Source: an uncultured Ectothiorhodospiraceae bacterium
GTDB taxonomy: Bacteria; Pseudomonadota; Gammaproteobacteria; CAMYNG01
Assembly (NCBI GenBank): GCA_947259765.1
Contig: CAMYNG010000007.1
Location: 1-64,000 of the forward strand
Length of the DNA stretch: 64,000 nt
Reading direction: 5' to 3'
The notes under the pieces: model-generated
What the model saw: only the letters and a program-made list of their open reading frames with translations
What the model was told of the DNA's origin: nothing
Database searches by the model: none
Program-made: the position numbers and the translations under genes
Shown: positions 17,421 to 27,062 of the stretch, piece after piece
Layout of the letters: every line of letters begins with the position of its first letter
How positions within the stretch are numbered: the stretch's first letter is position 1

Positions 17421-19277
17421 ATGCTGACTATCGCGACAACACGTCTCGCGTTCATTCTCACGCTGTTTTCCGTAGCGTGGTGTGGACCGGCTATGGCAGC
17501 ACCCGTCACCGACTTACGTGTGCTGGTCGATGTATCGGGTAGCATGAAAAAAAATGATCCGGATAATTTGCGTGCGTCTGCAGTGCGCCTGCTAGTCGGT
17601 CTGGTGCCTGACAGTGCGCAAGCCGGTATCTGGACATTTGGACGTCATGTCAACATGGCTGTTAAACACCAAACGGTAGATGCAGACTGGAAACGCGCTG
17701 CGCGCAAAGAGGCGGATGCAATCCATTCCCGTGGGCTATTCACCAACATCGAAGCGGTTCTTGATAAATCAAGTTACGGCTGGAAGAAACCAGACCCACG
17801 CTTTCGACGACACGTCATATTACTTACCGACGGCATGGTGGATATTTCAAAAGACAAGTCAAAAAATCAAGCCTCACGCCAGCGTATTCTTGAGACCCTG
17901 CTACCACGCCTTAAGCGCGCTGGAGTACATGTGCACACCATCGGTTTGTCAAAAAACGCCGATGCAGAATTGTTGGCGACCCTTTCGCGGGTTACCGGTG
18001 GGTGGCATGAAACTGTCTCTGACGCCAATCAGTTACAAAAAGTATTTTTGCGGTTGTTTGAAAAATCGACACCCGTAAATACATTACCAATCCGTGGCAA
18101 TGCGTTCAGTGTTGATCGTAACGTGACGGATATGACGTTACTGGTTTTTCGTAAAGCGGACGCCCCCGCCAGCGGTTTGATCACACCGGAAAAAAAGACC
18201 TGGACAAAAGCGAATCATCCGGCCCCGGTAAGCTGGTTTGAAGAAAAAGGCTATGATCTGATCACCGTGAAACGTCCCGCTGCGGGTCAATGGCAAATCA
18301 AGGCCGACGCCGATCCGGATAATCGGGTTATGGTGTTAACAAACCTGCGACTGCAAACCGATGGGCTGCCAAACAGCTTGTTACCGGGAGAATCACTCAA
18401 AATCAACGCATGGCTTGAGCAAAAGGGACGTGTGGTTACCCGCAAGGGATTCCTTAACCTGGTCGATTTTCTTGTTGAGCGGGAGTCGCCTGCGGGTGGC
18501 CGGAGTAAACTGCGGCTCAAGGACGACGGTAAGAGAGCGGATGCTAAAATCGGTGACGGAAAATATTCCGGCAGGGTCAACATCGCCCCGCATGCCGGGA
18601 TCCATGAATTGAAGATACTTGCCAAGGGCGCGACCTTTGAACGCATGCAACAACATAAGGTGCGCGTATTCGAAAGCCCGGCAGAGATCGAAGTAGAGCA
18701 AGTGGAGGGTGACCGCTACACGGTGGAAATTCATCCGTACGCCGGGCTTATGCGGCCGGGAAGTCTCAAAGTGGCGATGTACGACGCGAGCGGTGAATCC
18801 ATCACGTTACAGCAGTCTGAACAGGATCGTTGGCACGCCGATTTATCCGTACCGGATCATGACAAACTGATCTCAATTAGCATTAAAGGAACGCGCTACA
18901 GCAGTGATGCGCAATTGGATGTTACGGTTGAACGAGTTCTGACCGGTCCACTGGGCGCGGCTGATGATGCCGAAGCTGAACCGGCCGCTGATGATGAGCC
19001 AGAAACGGAAGAAAGTGAGGCTGATACTGACGCGCACCGGGAATTAAAGGAGGAAGCCGAGCCTGAAGAAGATCCCGCAGACTCCAACGAGGAAATTGGG
19101 ACCGACTCCAGAATATCTGAAGAGCAAGGTAAGAGCGGGAACGGTTGGGGTCGGATTGTCATTTACATTTTACTGGCAAATTTCCTACTGTTTGGCGGTG
19201 GGTTTGGCGGCTGGTGGCTATGGAAAAAGCGCAAACAGAAAGCGGATACTGCCAACGACGAGCTTGATTATGAGTGA
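17421..19277 (+). CDS. Membrane-anchored von Willebrand A domain protein
   Basis: 618 residues: signal peptide (about 1-27), VWA domain with MIDAS motif D37-x-S39-x-S41 (DVSGSM) and LLTDGMVD further on, a middle region of likely beta domains (about 200-510), a strongly acidic stretch (about 513-565, mostly Glu/Asp/Ala), then one helix (about 577-600) and a basic tail (KKRKQK). Topology should be periplasmic with a C-terminal anchor. It resembles gammaproteobacterial VWA proteins of the kind annotated TIGR03503, which I could not confirm. The next gene overlaps its end by eight bases, so the two probably work together. Substrate or partner is unknown. Confidence 0.8.
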   Translation: MLTIATTRLAFILTLFSVAWCGPAMAAPVTDLRVLVDVSGSMKKNDPDNLRASAVRLLVGLVPDSAQAGIWTFGRHVNMAVKHQTVDADWKRAARKEADAIHSRGLFTNIEAVLDKSSYGWKKPDPRFRRHVILLTDGMVDISKDKSKNQASRQRILETLLPRLKRAGVHVHTIGLSKNADAELLATLSRVTGGWHETVSDANQLQKVFLRLFEKSTPVNTLPIRGNAFSVDRNVTDMTLLVFRKADAPASGLITPEKKTWTKANHPAPVSWFEEKGYDLITVKRPAAGQWQIKADADPDNRVMVLTNLRLQTDGLPNSLLPGESLKINAWLEQKGRVVTRKGFLNLVDFLVERESPAGGRSKLRLKDDGKRADAKIGDGKYSGRVNIAPHAGIHELKILAKGATFERMQQHKVRVFESPAEIEVEQVEGDRYTVEIHPYAGLMRPGSLKVAMYDASGESITLQQSEQDRWHADLSVPDHDKLISISIKGTRYSSDAQLDVTVERVLTGPLGAADDAEAEPAADDEPETEESEADTDAHRELKEEAEPEEDPADSNEEIGTDSRISEEQGKSGNGWGRIVIYILLANFLLFGGGFGGWWLWKKRKQKADTANDELDYE

Positions 19278-20034
19278 CGCGTTAACCACTGGATTCGTAG
19301 TCCTCTCGGAGATCAGCATGCTGCTTGTGGCGGTAATCGCGGTCTTTCTGGTACTACGTGCACGTCGCCTGCGTCGTGATCGTGAAATGGTCAGTCAGCT
19401 TATTCGTCGTTTGCGGGAACAAGAACCCATGCGCAAGGAGAAATTACAGCAGTTGCTGCGTGATTGCTGTGGTTTTACTGACGAGCAGTCACAGGAAAAA
19501 ATGGAAACATTGAACGGACATGAAAAGGCCGTATACACACGGATGATACGTATGTTTCTTGGTCGTGAACGCGATAATATCTCGACGCTGGATCGTAACG
19601 TCAAAACTTTGCTGCAGGGATATACCGACCTGATCGAAGGCGGCGACGAAGACTCGCAGGAAGGTGGCGCAGGTCCATCTTCCTTGTCTTACACCGCACT
19701 TCGTAAGGAAAACGAGTCTCTCAAGGACGAGTCGGGTGAGCTAAAAGATGAAATAAACCGTTTGCGCACAGAACTCGCTGATTCTAAGGTCGCAACAGAG
19801 AATATGATGAAGGAGTACGCCACCATGTTTGCCGGGGGACAGCGCGAAGGAGAGATGAAGGTACGCGATGAAATGGACAAACTAAAGGAGCGTGATTGGG
19901 TAGAAGGCGAAGAAAAAAATGAATCGGAGACTGTGACGGGATTGGAAAATGATACGGTGCCGGACTTGAATGACGAAGTAGAGGTGCCTGAGTTTGGAGT
20001 CGAATCGCCTGCAGAAGACAAAGACAAGGCATAA
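19270..20034 (+). CDS. Coiled-coil membrane protein paired with the VWA protein
   Basis: 254 residues from ATG 19270, inside the last codons of the VWA gene (ATGAGTGA). One N-terminal helix (about 8-29) is followed by a basic stretch, a long helical region with coiled-coil character (about 30-110 and 145-205; SLKDESGELKDEINRLRTEL) and an acidic C-terminus. The overlap implies translational coupling. It should sit in the inner membrane facing the cytoplasm, while the VWA partner faces the periplasm. No enzymatic motif is visible and I do not recognise a family. Confidence 0.75.
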   Translation: MSDALTTGFVVLSEISMLLVAVIAVFLVLRARRLRRDREMVSQLIRRLREQEPMRKEKLQQLLRDCCGFTDEQSQEKMETLNGHEKAVYTRMIRMFLGRERDNISTLDRNVKTLLQGYTDLIEGGDEDSQEGGAGPSSLSYTALRKENESLKDESGELKDEINRLRTELADSKVATENMMKEYATMFAGGQREGEMKVRDEMDKLKERDWVEGEEKNESETVTGLENDTVPDLNDEVEVPEFGVESPAEDKDKA

Positions 20035-20233
20035 TAAGGATTTCGGTAACGGTAGCGAAAACCAGTAACCTCCGATCTATCATCCGGCGGCCTCACCAAA
20101 ACCGGCTTATGCTGGAGGGCAGGGAGTTTCACAGAGATATTTACTGGCTCTATTTAGTAATGGAATAGTTACGGAAAACATCGAAAAAAATTTGGGGATC
20201 AAAACCTTTGTATTTTACGTGGTTTTTCTTTTC

Positions 20234-20260
20234 GAAAAAAAAGCCCGCTTGCGCGGGCTT
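20234..20260 (-). terminator. Rho-independent terminator of rpoH
   Basis: On the reverse strand, AAGCCCGC-GCAA-GCGGGCTT is followed by a run of T, 21 bases after the rpoH stop. It lies in the 247-bp gap between the convergent coiled-coil gene and rpoH; nothing else is evident in that gap. Confidence 0.9.
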
Positions 20261-20281
20261 GTTGCATTTTGCTGCTGGTTA

Positions 20282-21133
20282 TTAAGTCAGTGCTAACTTA
20301 AGTTTACCCAACGCATTTTTTTCCAGTTGGCGAATACGCTCCGCAGAAACGTTGTATTTTTTCGCCAAAATCGTCAAGGTGGATTTGTCTTCGCTTAGCC
20401 AACGCTGCTGCAGAATATCACGGCTACGATCGTCGAGCTTGGACAAAGCGTCATACAGGCGCGCCTTATTGTGTTCACTCCAGTCTGAAGCTTCGAGTAA
20501 TTTTGACGGCTCTTCAGTTGGATTCTTAAGAAAAGCAGCCGGGGCGGGAACATGGCTGTCCTCGTCCGACTCGCCATCGCGAAGGTCAAAACCTATGTCC
20601 TGGCCACTGAGCCGTGACTCCATTTCAAGCACGTCTCGACTTGAAACGCCCAGGTCATTGGCGACCGCATCTACCTCTTCCTTGTTAAGCCAGCCAAGCC
20701 GTTTTTTTGCACTGCGCAGGTTAAAAAACAATTTACGCTGCGCCTTGGTCGTGGCGACTTTAACAATGCGCCAGTTGCGCAGCACGTACTCGTGAATTTC
20801 GGCACGGATCCAATGTACGGCGAAGGAGATCAGACGAACTCCCACATCGGGGTCGAATCGCTTTATCGCTTTCATCAGACCAATGTTGCCTTCCTGGATC
20901 AGGTCTGCCTGAGGTAGCCCATAGCCCTGGTAGCCGCGCGCTACATGAATTACGAAGCGCAGGTTACTGAAAACCAGTTGTTGGGCTGCGGCCAAATCGT
21001 TCTCGTCGCGCAGGCGAGCCGCCAAACGCCGTTCCTCTTCGACGCTTAGCACCGGAATATTGCCAACTGCCTGAACGTAAGCCTCCAGGCTGCCACTGGG
21101 AATTGCCAATTGCAGTTCGTTAGCCTTGTTCAT
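20282..21133 (-). CDS. rpoH: RNA polymerase sigma-32 (heat shock sigma factor)
   Basis: 283-residue group 3 sigma factor. Region 2 is nearly identical to E. coli RpoH ([39 protein letters not shown]), the RpoH box segment [17 protein letters not shown] is present, and region 4 ends in [16 protein letters not shown] choose ATG 21133 ([11 protein letters not shown]) by comparison with known N-termini; an upstream Met at 21151 is possible. GGGGGA lies about 12 bases before it. A CIRCE-like operator lies 36 bases upstream of the start, suggesting HrcA control. The linked gene order rpoH-ftsX-ftsE-ftsY is classical, apart from the inserted cyclase gene. Confidence 0.96.
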   Translation of the reverse strand: MNKANELQLAIPSGSLEAYVQAVGNIPVLSVEEERRLAARLRDENDLAAAQQLVFSNLRFVIHVARGYQGYGLPQADLIQEGNIGLMKAIKRFDPDVGVRLISFAVHWIRAEIHEYVLRNWRIVKVATTKAQRKLFFNLRSAKKRLGWLNKEEVDAVANDLGVSSRDVLEMESRLSGQDIGFDLRDGESDEDSHVPAPAAFLKNPTEEPSKLLEASDWSEHNKARLYDALSKLDDRSRDILQQRWLSEDKSTLTILAKKYNVSAERIRQLEKNALGKLKLALT

Positions 21134-21168
21134 AAGTTGATGTTCCCCCATAGAATAATGAACAGATT

Positions 21169-21195
21169 TTAGCACTCGCGAAGTTAGAGTGCCAA
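21169..21195 (-). promoter_or_regulatory. CIRCE-like HrcA operator upstream of rpoH
   Basis: The plus strand reads TTAGCACTC (21169-21177), nine bases, then GAGTGCCAA (21187-21195). The CIRCE consensus is TTAGCACTC-N9-GAGTGCTAA, so this differs at one of 18 positions with exact spacing. It lies between the likely promoter area and the rpoH start. Confidence 0.8.
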
Positions 21196-21260
21196 TAGCT
21201 GTCGAAGTTCCGAACGTTGAGGAAAAATACCTAACTGATTGATTATACTTGTTTTACGGG

Positions 21261-22643
21261 CTAGGCTGTGGCGGATTCGGCGTCACCCAGAGGCGAGGCG
21301 ACGATTTGGTCACCAAGATTGATATGTACGCGGTTGCGGCCGGACTGTTTGGCGGCATATAGCGCCTTGTCGGCGAGGCCAATAAACCGGGTGAGCACGA
21401 GTTCATCCAGATCGGCGGAGCTGACCAGTCCGATACTGATAGAAATGTCGACTCCTGCGGGTTTCAGATTCGCCACGCTTAGGCGTAACGCCTCCGCCCG
21501 TTGCAGCATTGCGTCGCCCTCCGCATTGGGTATAAGTACGCAAAACTCTTCGCCGCCAAACCGAACAACCATGCTGTCCTCAAATTCCGCGTCAAGAAGT
21601 TCACCCAACCCTGCCAGCACATGATCGCCGGTGATATGGCCCAGGGTGTCGTTGATCTGTTTAAAATGATCAATGTCGATCAACATGGCACAAACAGGTT
21701 GATGAGTGCTGTCGCGCAAAAAGTCGTCACCGTGGTCAACCAGATAACGCTTGCTGCGAACCCCGGTCAGACTATCGGTTGCCGCCAGCCAGCGCATGGT
21801 TTCGGCCTGTTGTTTGAGCGCATCGTACTGGTGCTTAATTAGTAACAGCGCCCGAACCCGGGCGATGAGAATTTCCTCAATAATCGGTTTGGCTACAAAA
21901 TCATTGGCGCCGGCGTGAAATACCTCCGCCTGGGTTTGAAAATCCTCGGTTCCGGTAATCACGAGCAGCGGTAGTTCCTGCTGTGAATAGTGCATTTTTG
22001 CGCGTACGGCGTGCAGCAGATCACCACCGGTCATGTTGCCCTTGAGATAAAAATCGGTGATGACCAGATCATACCCTTGAGTGTCGTGCAGGCCTGATTC
22101 GTCGAGGCGCTGCAAGGAAGCCAGTGCGCTTTCTGCCGCGGTGAAGTGTTCAACCTGAAGACCGTGACGTTCGAGCATTTCGCAGGTGACGGTGGCCGCT
22201 GTGCGACTGTCTTCAACAAATAAAATTCGACCCACCAAACCGGAGTTTCGTGTGATAAATGAACGCACAAAGCCGCCAAAGGCTTTGTAGCCTTGCGACT
22301 TGTCGAAGTAGTCGGTGACACCGGCTTCAAAACCTTCGCGCAACAGACGATCATCAGCATCGCCGGAAACTACAACCAGCGGGGTGTAATGATGGCGTTT
22401 TGACTTTCGTATTTGACGACTGAGATCAAGACCATCCATATCCGGCAGCAACAGGGCCGTGGTTACCAGATCGAAGTTTTCTTCACCCAATTTTTTAAGT
22501 GCTTCCGCGCCCGATTCACAGGGCACCACGTCGGCGTGAGTGATTTCCTCGCGCAGTATGCGGGTCAAAATGGCGCGCGAAACCGATGAGCCGTCTACGA
22601 CCATGATGCGGGTTTTTTCAGTGGCCATGTAATCTTGGGACAT
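21261..22643 (-). CDS. Two-receiver diguanylate cyclase (PleD-like architecture)
   Basis: 460 residues: receiver 1 (about 12-125), receiver 2 (about 139-260), GGDEF domain (about 288-450). Receiver 2 keeps its phospho-acceptor D197 and the acidic pair (VEDS). Receiver 1 looks dead: Ala63 stands where the acceptor Asp should be, and the acidic pair is reduced to a single Asp (VVDGSS). The cyclase site GGEEF (363-367) is intact, but the inhibitory RxxD site is missing (F354, S357). It should make cyclic-di-GMP on phosphorylation of receiver 2, without product feedback at that site. The start could also be Met 6. No histidine kinase is nearby. Confidence 0.88.
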   Translation of the reverse strand: MSQDYMATEKTRIMVVDGSSVSRAILTRILREEITHADVVPCESGAEALKKLGEENFDLVTTALLLPDMDGLDLSRQIRKSKRHHYTPLVVVSGDADDRLLREGFEAGVTDYFDKSQGYKAFGGFVRSFITRNSGLVGRILFVEDSRTAATVTCEMLERHGLQVEHFTAAESALASLQRLDESGLHDTQGYDLVITDFYLKGNMTGGDLLHAVRAKMHYSQQELPLLVITGTEDFQTQAEVFHAGANDFVAKPIIEEILIARVRALLLIKHQYDALKQQAETMRWLAATDSLTGVRSKRYLVDHGDDFLRDSTHQPVCAMLIDIDHFKQINDTLGHITGDHVLAGLGELLDAEFEDSMVVRFGGEEFCVLIPNAEGDAMLQRAEALRLSVANLKPAGVDISISIGLVSSADLDELVLTRFIGLADKALYAAKQSGRNRVHINLGDQIVASPLGDAESATA

Positions 22644-22713
22644 GAGGAAAAAGGGTCTTGTTAACTATATTAATATCGAACAATTTCTTAGAATCTTTAG
22701 GGTATTTCGCTGT

Positions 22714-23703
22714 TTAAGTCGGCTCAATGTCACGCAAATGACGACCCACAGCGAGCCAAGAGCCTAACAGACCAAGTAAAATTCCGGTACCACCGAGAAG
22801 TACGACCTCCGTCGCATTCAGGCCGCTAAGTGAGAACTGGCTACGATACAACAAGGCGAGTCCTGCTACGGGTTCACTAAGTGCGTTGACGGCAAGCGAA
22901 ATGAGTAGAAAGGCGATCAGGCTGCCAAAAAAACCGTACCAGAAACCGCTATACAAAAACGGTCTGCGAATAAACGCATCGGTTCCACCGATCAGTTTGA
23001 TAATAATGATTTCGTCACGACGGTTTTGAATGGCGAGGCGAATCGTGTTTCCTAAAACCAGCACGACACCCAGGCCGAGTATAACGCCCAGAATTTGTAC
23101 GCCTCGCTGAACAATGTCCATGATGGCGTACAATCGCTGAATCCATTGCATGTCGAGCTGAGCCAAGTCCACTTCCTTGAACAGCTTAAATCGCGCCAAC
23201 AAACGTTCGGCTGCATCCGGTGTGGCATGACGCAATGCGGGCGTGACTACGATTACAGACGGTAACGGATTTTGATCCAGTGCTTTGAGTGCGTCGCCAA
23301 AACCAGACAACCGGGTAAACTCCTCCAATGCCTGTTGTCGTGAAACATAGTCGACTTGTCGAACTTCGCTCATTTTGCGCAGACGCTTAACGATCTCTTG
23401 TGTGCGTGGCTCGCTTGTGTCGGTTTTCAGAAACAACGAAATCTGCGTCGCACTATCCAGGCCGCCACTGAGTTGTTGTACGTTTTGTAACAATACATGT
23501 AGACCCGCGGGAAGCGCCAGTGCGATCCCAATTACCATGGTAGTCATAAAGGTGGAAAACGGCGTCTTGCTCAGACGGCCCAGACTGCCAAAAAATACCT
23601 GGGCATGTCTCAGTAAGTAAGTGCGTACACGCGTCCTGATAGCACGATCAGATGGACTTACGCTGTCGCGTACACGCCCCGCCTCCCGCTGCTGTTTCGC
23701 CAT
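22714..23703 (-). CDS. ftsX: Cell division protein FtsX
   Basis: 329-residue permease-like protein that works with FtsE to couple the divisome to peptidoglycan hydrolysis. A cytoplasmic N-terminus precedes helix 1 (about 51-72), a periplasmic domain follows (about 75-195), then three more helices with the conserved FLYSGFWYGFFG segment. The ATG lies one base after the ftsE stop, so the two genes form an operon. The size matches other proteobacterial FtsX. Confidence 0.95.
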   Translation of the reverse strand: MAKQQREAGRVRDSVSPSDRAIRTRVRTYLLRHAQVFFGSLGRLSKTPFSTFMTTMVIGIALALPAGLHVLLQNVQQLSGGLDSATQISLFLKTDTSEPRTQEIVKRLRKMSEVRQVDYVSRQQALEEFTRLSGFGDALKALDQNPLPSVIVVTPALRHATPDAAERLLARFKLFKEVDLAQLDMQWIQRLYAIMDIVQRGVQILGVILGLGVVLVLGNTIRLAIQNRRDEIIIIKLIGGTDAFIRRPFLYSGFWYGFFGSLIAFLLISLAVNALSEPVAGLALLYRSQFSLSGLNATEVVLLGGTGILLGLLGSWLAVGRHLRDIEPT

Positions 23704-23704
23704 G

Positions 23705-24373
23705 TCAGCTAGCTCCCGAATCCTGGGTCAGCTTACCTTTCGTCAGTGTCAGCACCCTGTGCCCCATTTGGCTGATGAGCGCCAGGTCATGACTGGCGAT
23801 CAGCACGGTCACGCCAACCTGATTAAACTGTTCGAACAACTTCATTATTTCTTCCGAGAGTTCCGGATCAAGGTTTCCGGTGGGTTCGTCCGCCAGCAGA
23901 ATGGGTGGTTTGTTGACGATGGCGCGCGCGATTCCAACACGCTGTTGTTCACCGCCGGATAACATAACCGGGTAGGATTTTTCTTTCCTGAGCAGATTGA
24001 CCTTATCGAGTGCGGCGCGTACGCGTCGGCCGACTTCGTTGCTTGAAAAACCCGAGATAATCAGCGGCAGAGCAACGTTGTCAAAAACGGTACGATCGAA
24101 CAACAAGCGGTGGTCCTGAAAAATGATGCCAATATTGCGGCGTATATAGGGAATTCGCCGTCGACTGACTTTGTCCAGGTTCTGACCGTTGATTACTACC
24201 TGGCCGCGCGACGCGCGTTCCAACAAGGCTATGAGTTTCAGCAGGGTACTTTTCCCGGCGCCGGAATGCCCGGTAAGAAACGCCATCTCACCCGGTGCGA
24301 GGTGAAAATTAACACCTACGAGTGCGTCGTACCCGCCCGTGTAGCGTTTGTTGACATTACTGAAACGAATCAT
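23705..24373 (-). CDS. ftsE: Cell division ATP-binding protein FtsE
   Basis: 222-residue ABC ATPase. Walker A GHSGAGKST, signature LSGGEQQRVGIARA, Walker B ILLADEPTG and the switch His (IASHD) are all present. It begins MIRFSNVNKRYTGG, typical of FtsE. It partners FtsX directly downstream, and ftsY lies 112 bases upstream on the same strand in the usual order. Confidence 0.96.
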   Translation of the reverse strand: MIRFSNVNKRYTGGYDALVGVNFHLAPGEMAFLTGHSGAGKSTLLKLIALLERASRGQVVINGQNLDKVSRRRIPYIRRNIGIIFQDHRLLFDRTVFDNVALPLIISGFSSNEVGRRVRAALDKVNLLRKEKSYPVMLSGGEQQRVGIARAIVNKPPILLADEPTGNLDPELSEEIMKLFEQFNQVGVTVLIASHDLALISQMGHRVLTLTKGKLTQDSGAS

Positions 24374-24485
24374 GTTTAAAAATAGATTGCCGGGGCTAGA
24401 GACGAGGACCGAGGAAAATCATACGGTGAGCATTGTGTGCCTGGAATTAAAGGAACTGGGCAATAGCGCATGTTACCAAAAGCCA

Positions 24486-25463
24486 TTAATCCGATTTTTC
24501 AAACAGTGCACGGGTAAATTCTTCGGCATCAAAGGTGCGCAAATCATCAATGCCTTCGCCGACCCCGATGTAGCGGATAGGTACTTTAAGTTTGTCCGCT
24601 ATCGCAAAGATGATCCCTCCTTTGGCGGTACCATCAAGTTTGGTCAACGTGATTCCGGTGACACCGACGGCGTTATTAAATTGTGCAGCTTGCGCCAAAG
24701 CATTCTGGCCGGTGCCGGCATCAAGCACCAACATAACTTCGTGAGGAGCATTCTCGTCAAGCTTTTGTATTACACGTTTAACCTTTTTTAGTTCTTCCAT
24801 GAGATTCGCTTGAGTGTGCAAGCGGCCTGCCGTATCGGCGATTAGTACATCGATATTGCGCGAGCGTGCCGACTGCAAGGCGTCAAAAATTACTGACGCA
24901 CTGTCGGCGCCGGTATGTTGCGCCACCACTGGGACATTGTTTCGTTCACCCCACTGTTGCAGCTGATCGACCGCGGCTGCGCGGAACGTGTCACCGGCCG
25001 CCAACATGACTGACATGTCGTGTGACTGAAGCTGTTTGGCAAGTTTGCCTATGGTGGTGGTTTTGCCCGCGCCGTTAATGCCCACCATGAGGATCACGAA
25101 TGGGATTTGCGTTGTGTCGATTTGTAGCGGTTTGCTGCTGGGGGCGAGTATGGAGGCCAAATCCTCACGTAGCGCGCGTTCCAGCGATGCCGGGTCATCG
25201 AGTTCCTTGCGGCCGACACGCTGAGTGAGGTCGTCGACAATGGCGCGGGTGGCGTCCACACCAACGTCGGCGCTGAGCAGGACTGTTTCCAGATTCTCCA
25301 ACAGCTCGTCATCAATCGATTTTTTACCCAGGACCAAATCGGCCAGGCCGTCAGTCAGGGTCCCTCGGGTTCGGCTGAGGCCCCGTTTCAGGCGTGAGAA
25401 CAGTCCGTTTTGTGAGGATTTGCCGGGTTCACTGTCCGGCCTGGATTTTTTGAAACCAAACAT
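24486..25463 (-). CDS. ftsY: Signal recognition particle receptor FtsY
   Basis: SRP GTPase that docks ribosome-nascent chain complexes at the membrane. The NG domain shows GINGAGKTTTIGKLA, DTAGRLHT and TKLDGTAKGG. I start at ATG 25463 (MFGFKKSRPD), a typical FtsY beginning, giving 325 residues; the frame is open to 25508, but the added residues look unrelated. The acidic A domain found in enteric FtsY is very short here, which is common outside the enterics. Confidence 0.95.
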   Translation of the reverse strand: MFGFKKSRPDSEPGKSSQNGLFSRLKRGLSRTRGTLTDGLADLVLGKKSIDDELLENLETVLLSADVGVDATRAIVDDLTQRVGRKELDDPASLERALREDLASILAPSSKPLQIDTTQIPFVILMVGINGAGKTTTIGKLAKQLQSHDMSVMLAAGDTFRAAAVDQLQQWGERNNVPVVAQHTGADSASVIFDALQSARSRNIDVLIADTAGRLHTQANLMEELKKVKRVIQKLDENAPHEVMLVLDAGTGQNALAQAAQFNNAVGVTGITLTKLDGTAKGGIIFAIADKLKVPIRYIGVGEGIDDLRTFDAEEFTRALFEKSD

Positions 25464-25606
25464 CGTTTTTGAGGTCACATGCAGCGATGTCGCCGCGATT
25501 GAATTCAATTCTGCATCATCCTGGCGTCGAATGCGCTATCCTACCATCGCCGCGACGCCAGGCGTAGGCTTGGCGGCTAATGATTACATATGAGGGTGTG
25601 AAATAC

Positions 25607-26959
25607 ATGAAGCTGAAGCCGTATTTGTTTTTCGCGTTGTTGACCGCCGGGGGTGTTCCCGTTACGGGTTTCGCCCAGGTCCATGAGTTTATGCTGGAAA
25701 ACGGCATGAAATTGCTGGTTAAGGAGGATCATCGTGCCCCCATTGTAGTTTCACAAATTTGGTACAAGGTGGGATCGAGTTACGAGCATAGCGGCATCAC
25801 CGGGGTGTCCCACGTTCTGGAACACATGATGTTCAAGGGCACGAAAAAGCTGGGTCCGGGTGAGTTTTCGCGATTAATCGCCGAGCAGGGTGGTCGTGAG
25901 AACGCGTTTACCGGCCGCGACTACACGGCGTATTTTCAGCAACTTGAGAAGAGCCGGTTGGAATTCAGTTTCAGGTTGGAAGCCGATCGGATGCGCAATT
26001 TACTACTACCGCCGGAAGAATTCGACAAGGAACGCGAAGTCGTTATTGAAGAGCGGCGCATGCGCACCGAGGATAAACCTCGTTCCCTGACGTACGAACA
26101 ATTCAATGCTGCGGCATTTACAAATAGCTCGTACCAGTATCCGATCATTGGTTGGATGGACGATTTGCGAAATCTCACCGTGGAAGACCTGCGCAACTGG
26201 TATCAACGCTGGTATTCGCCTGCCAATGCAACTCTGGTGGTGGCCGGTGACGTGGATGCGGACGATGTGCTGGCGTTGGCACAAAAATATTTTGCCAAGC
26301 TGCCCACGGAAGAGGTCGCTGAGCCCAAACCACGCATTGAAAGTAAACAACTGGGGCCACGCCGAGTTATTGTCCGGGCTCCGGCTAAACTGCCCTACTT
26401 GCTCATGGGTTACAAGGCTCCGGTTTTGAACACCGCGGAAATCGAGTGGGAGCCGTACGCACTGGAAGTGTTGGCTGGCGTGCTTTCCGGGGGAAACAGT
26501 GCACGTTTGCCGAAAGAACTGGAGCGTCGTCAACAAGTCGTCGCTTCTGCGGATGTGGGCTACAGTCTTTATTCGCGTAAGTCCGATACTTTCCTTATTG
26601 ATGCAACACCGGCTCCTGGACAAACTGTTGACACGGCTGAGCAAGCCATTCACGAACAACTCGACATCCTTAAAAATGAGCTGGTAAGCAAGCAGGAACT
26701 TGATCGAATCAAAGCCCAGGTCGTGGCCAATGCTGTTTATGAGCTGGACTCGGTGTTCTATCAGGCCATGCAGCTGGGTCAACTGGAAACCGTCGGTGTA
26801 GGTTGGCAGCGTGCCGATGAGTATGTCGATCGCGTTCGACAAGTTACTGCTGAGCAGGTTCGCGAGGTGGCTCGCAAATACCTTGTCGACAAAGGATTGA
26901 CAGTAGCGATTCTGGAACCACAGGCGTTGGTGGAACAGGCGCGTTTAGCGAGCGATTAA
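25607..26959 (+). CDS. M16 family zinc peptidase (catalytic member)
   Basis: 450-residue pitrilysin/processing-peptidase-like protein with a signal peptide (about 1-23). The inverted zinc motif HxxEH is at 69-73 (HVLEH), with the downstream Glu region in EREVVIEERRMR. ATG 25607 has GAGGGTG eight bases upstream and gives a proper signal peptide, unlike the earlier ATG at 25580. It is followed by a second M16 gene that lacks the zinc site; such pairs form heterodimers in other bacteria. The periplasmic substrate is unknown. Confidence 0.92.
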   Translation: MKLKPYLFFALLTAGGVPVTGFAQVHEFMLENGMKLLVKEDHRAPIVVSQIWYKVGSSYEHSGITGVSHVLEHMMFKGTKKLGPGEFSRLIAEQGGRENAFTGRDYTAYFQQLEKSRLEFSFRLEADRMRNLLLPPEEFDKEREVVIEERRMRTEDKPRSLTYEQFNAAAFTNSSYQYPIIGWMDDLRNLTVEDLRNWYQRWYSPANATLVVAGDVDADDVLALAQKYFAKLPTEEVAEPKPRIESKQLGPRRVIVRAPAKLPYLLMGYKAPVLNTAEIEWEPYALEVLAGVLSGGNSARLPKELERRQQVVASADVGYSLYSRKSDTFLIDATPAPGQTVDTAEQAIHEQLDILKNELVSKQELDRIKAQVVANAVYELDSVFYQAMQLGQLETVGVGWQRADEYVDRVRQVTAEQVREVARKYLVDKGLTVAILEPQALVEQARLASD

Positions 26960-27062
26960 GTTTTCACGTGTTGCCAAAATTTGAACTCGGTTAGCCGCGA
27001 GGCGACTAGAGTGCAGGTTGGCGAGTAACTCGTATTATTTCTTGAAACAATCAGGCGGAAAA

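Noticed and set aside
24348-24791. A 147-residue forward frame across the ftsE-ftsY gap
   Set aside because: Mostly antisense to ftsY, with no supporting signal.
26006-26842. A 278-residue reverse frame
   Set aside because: Antisense to the catalytic M16 peptidase gene, whose zinc motif and signal peptide are clear.
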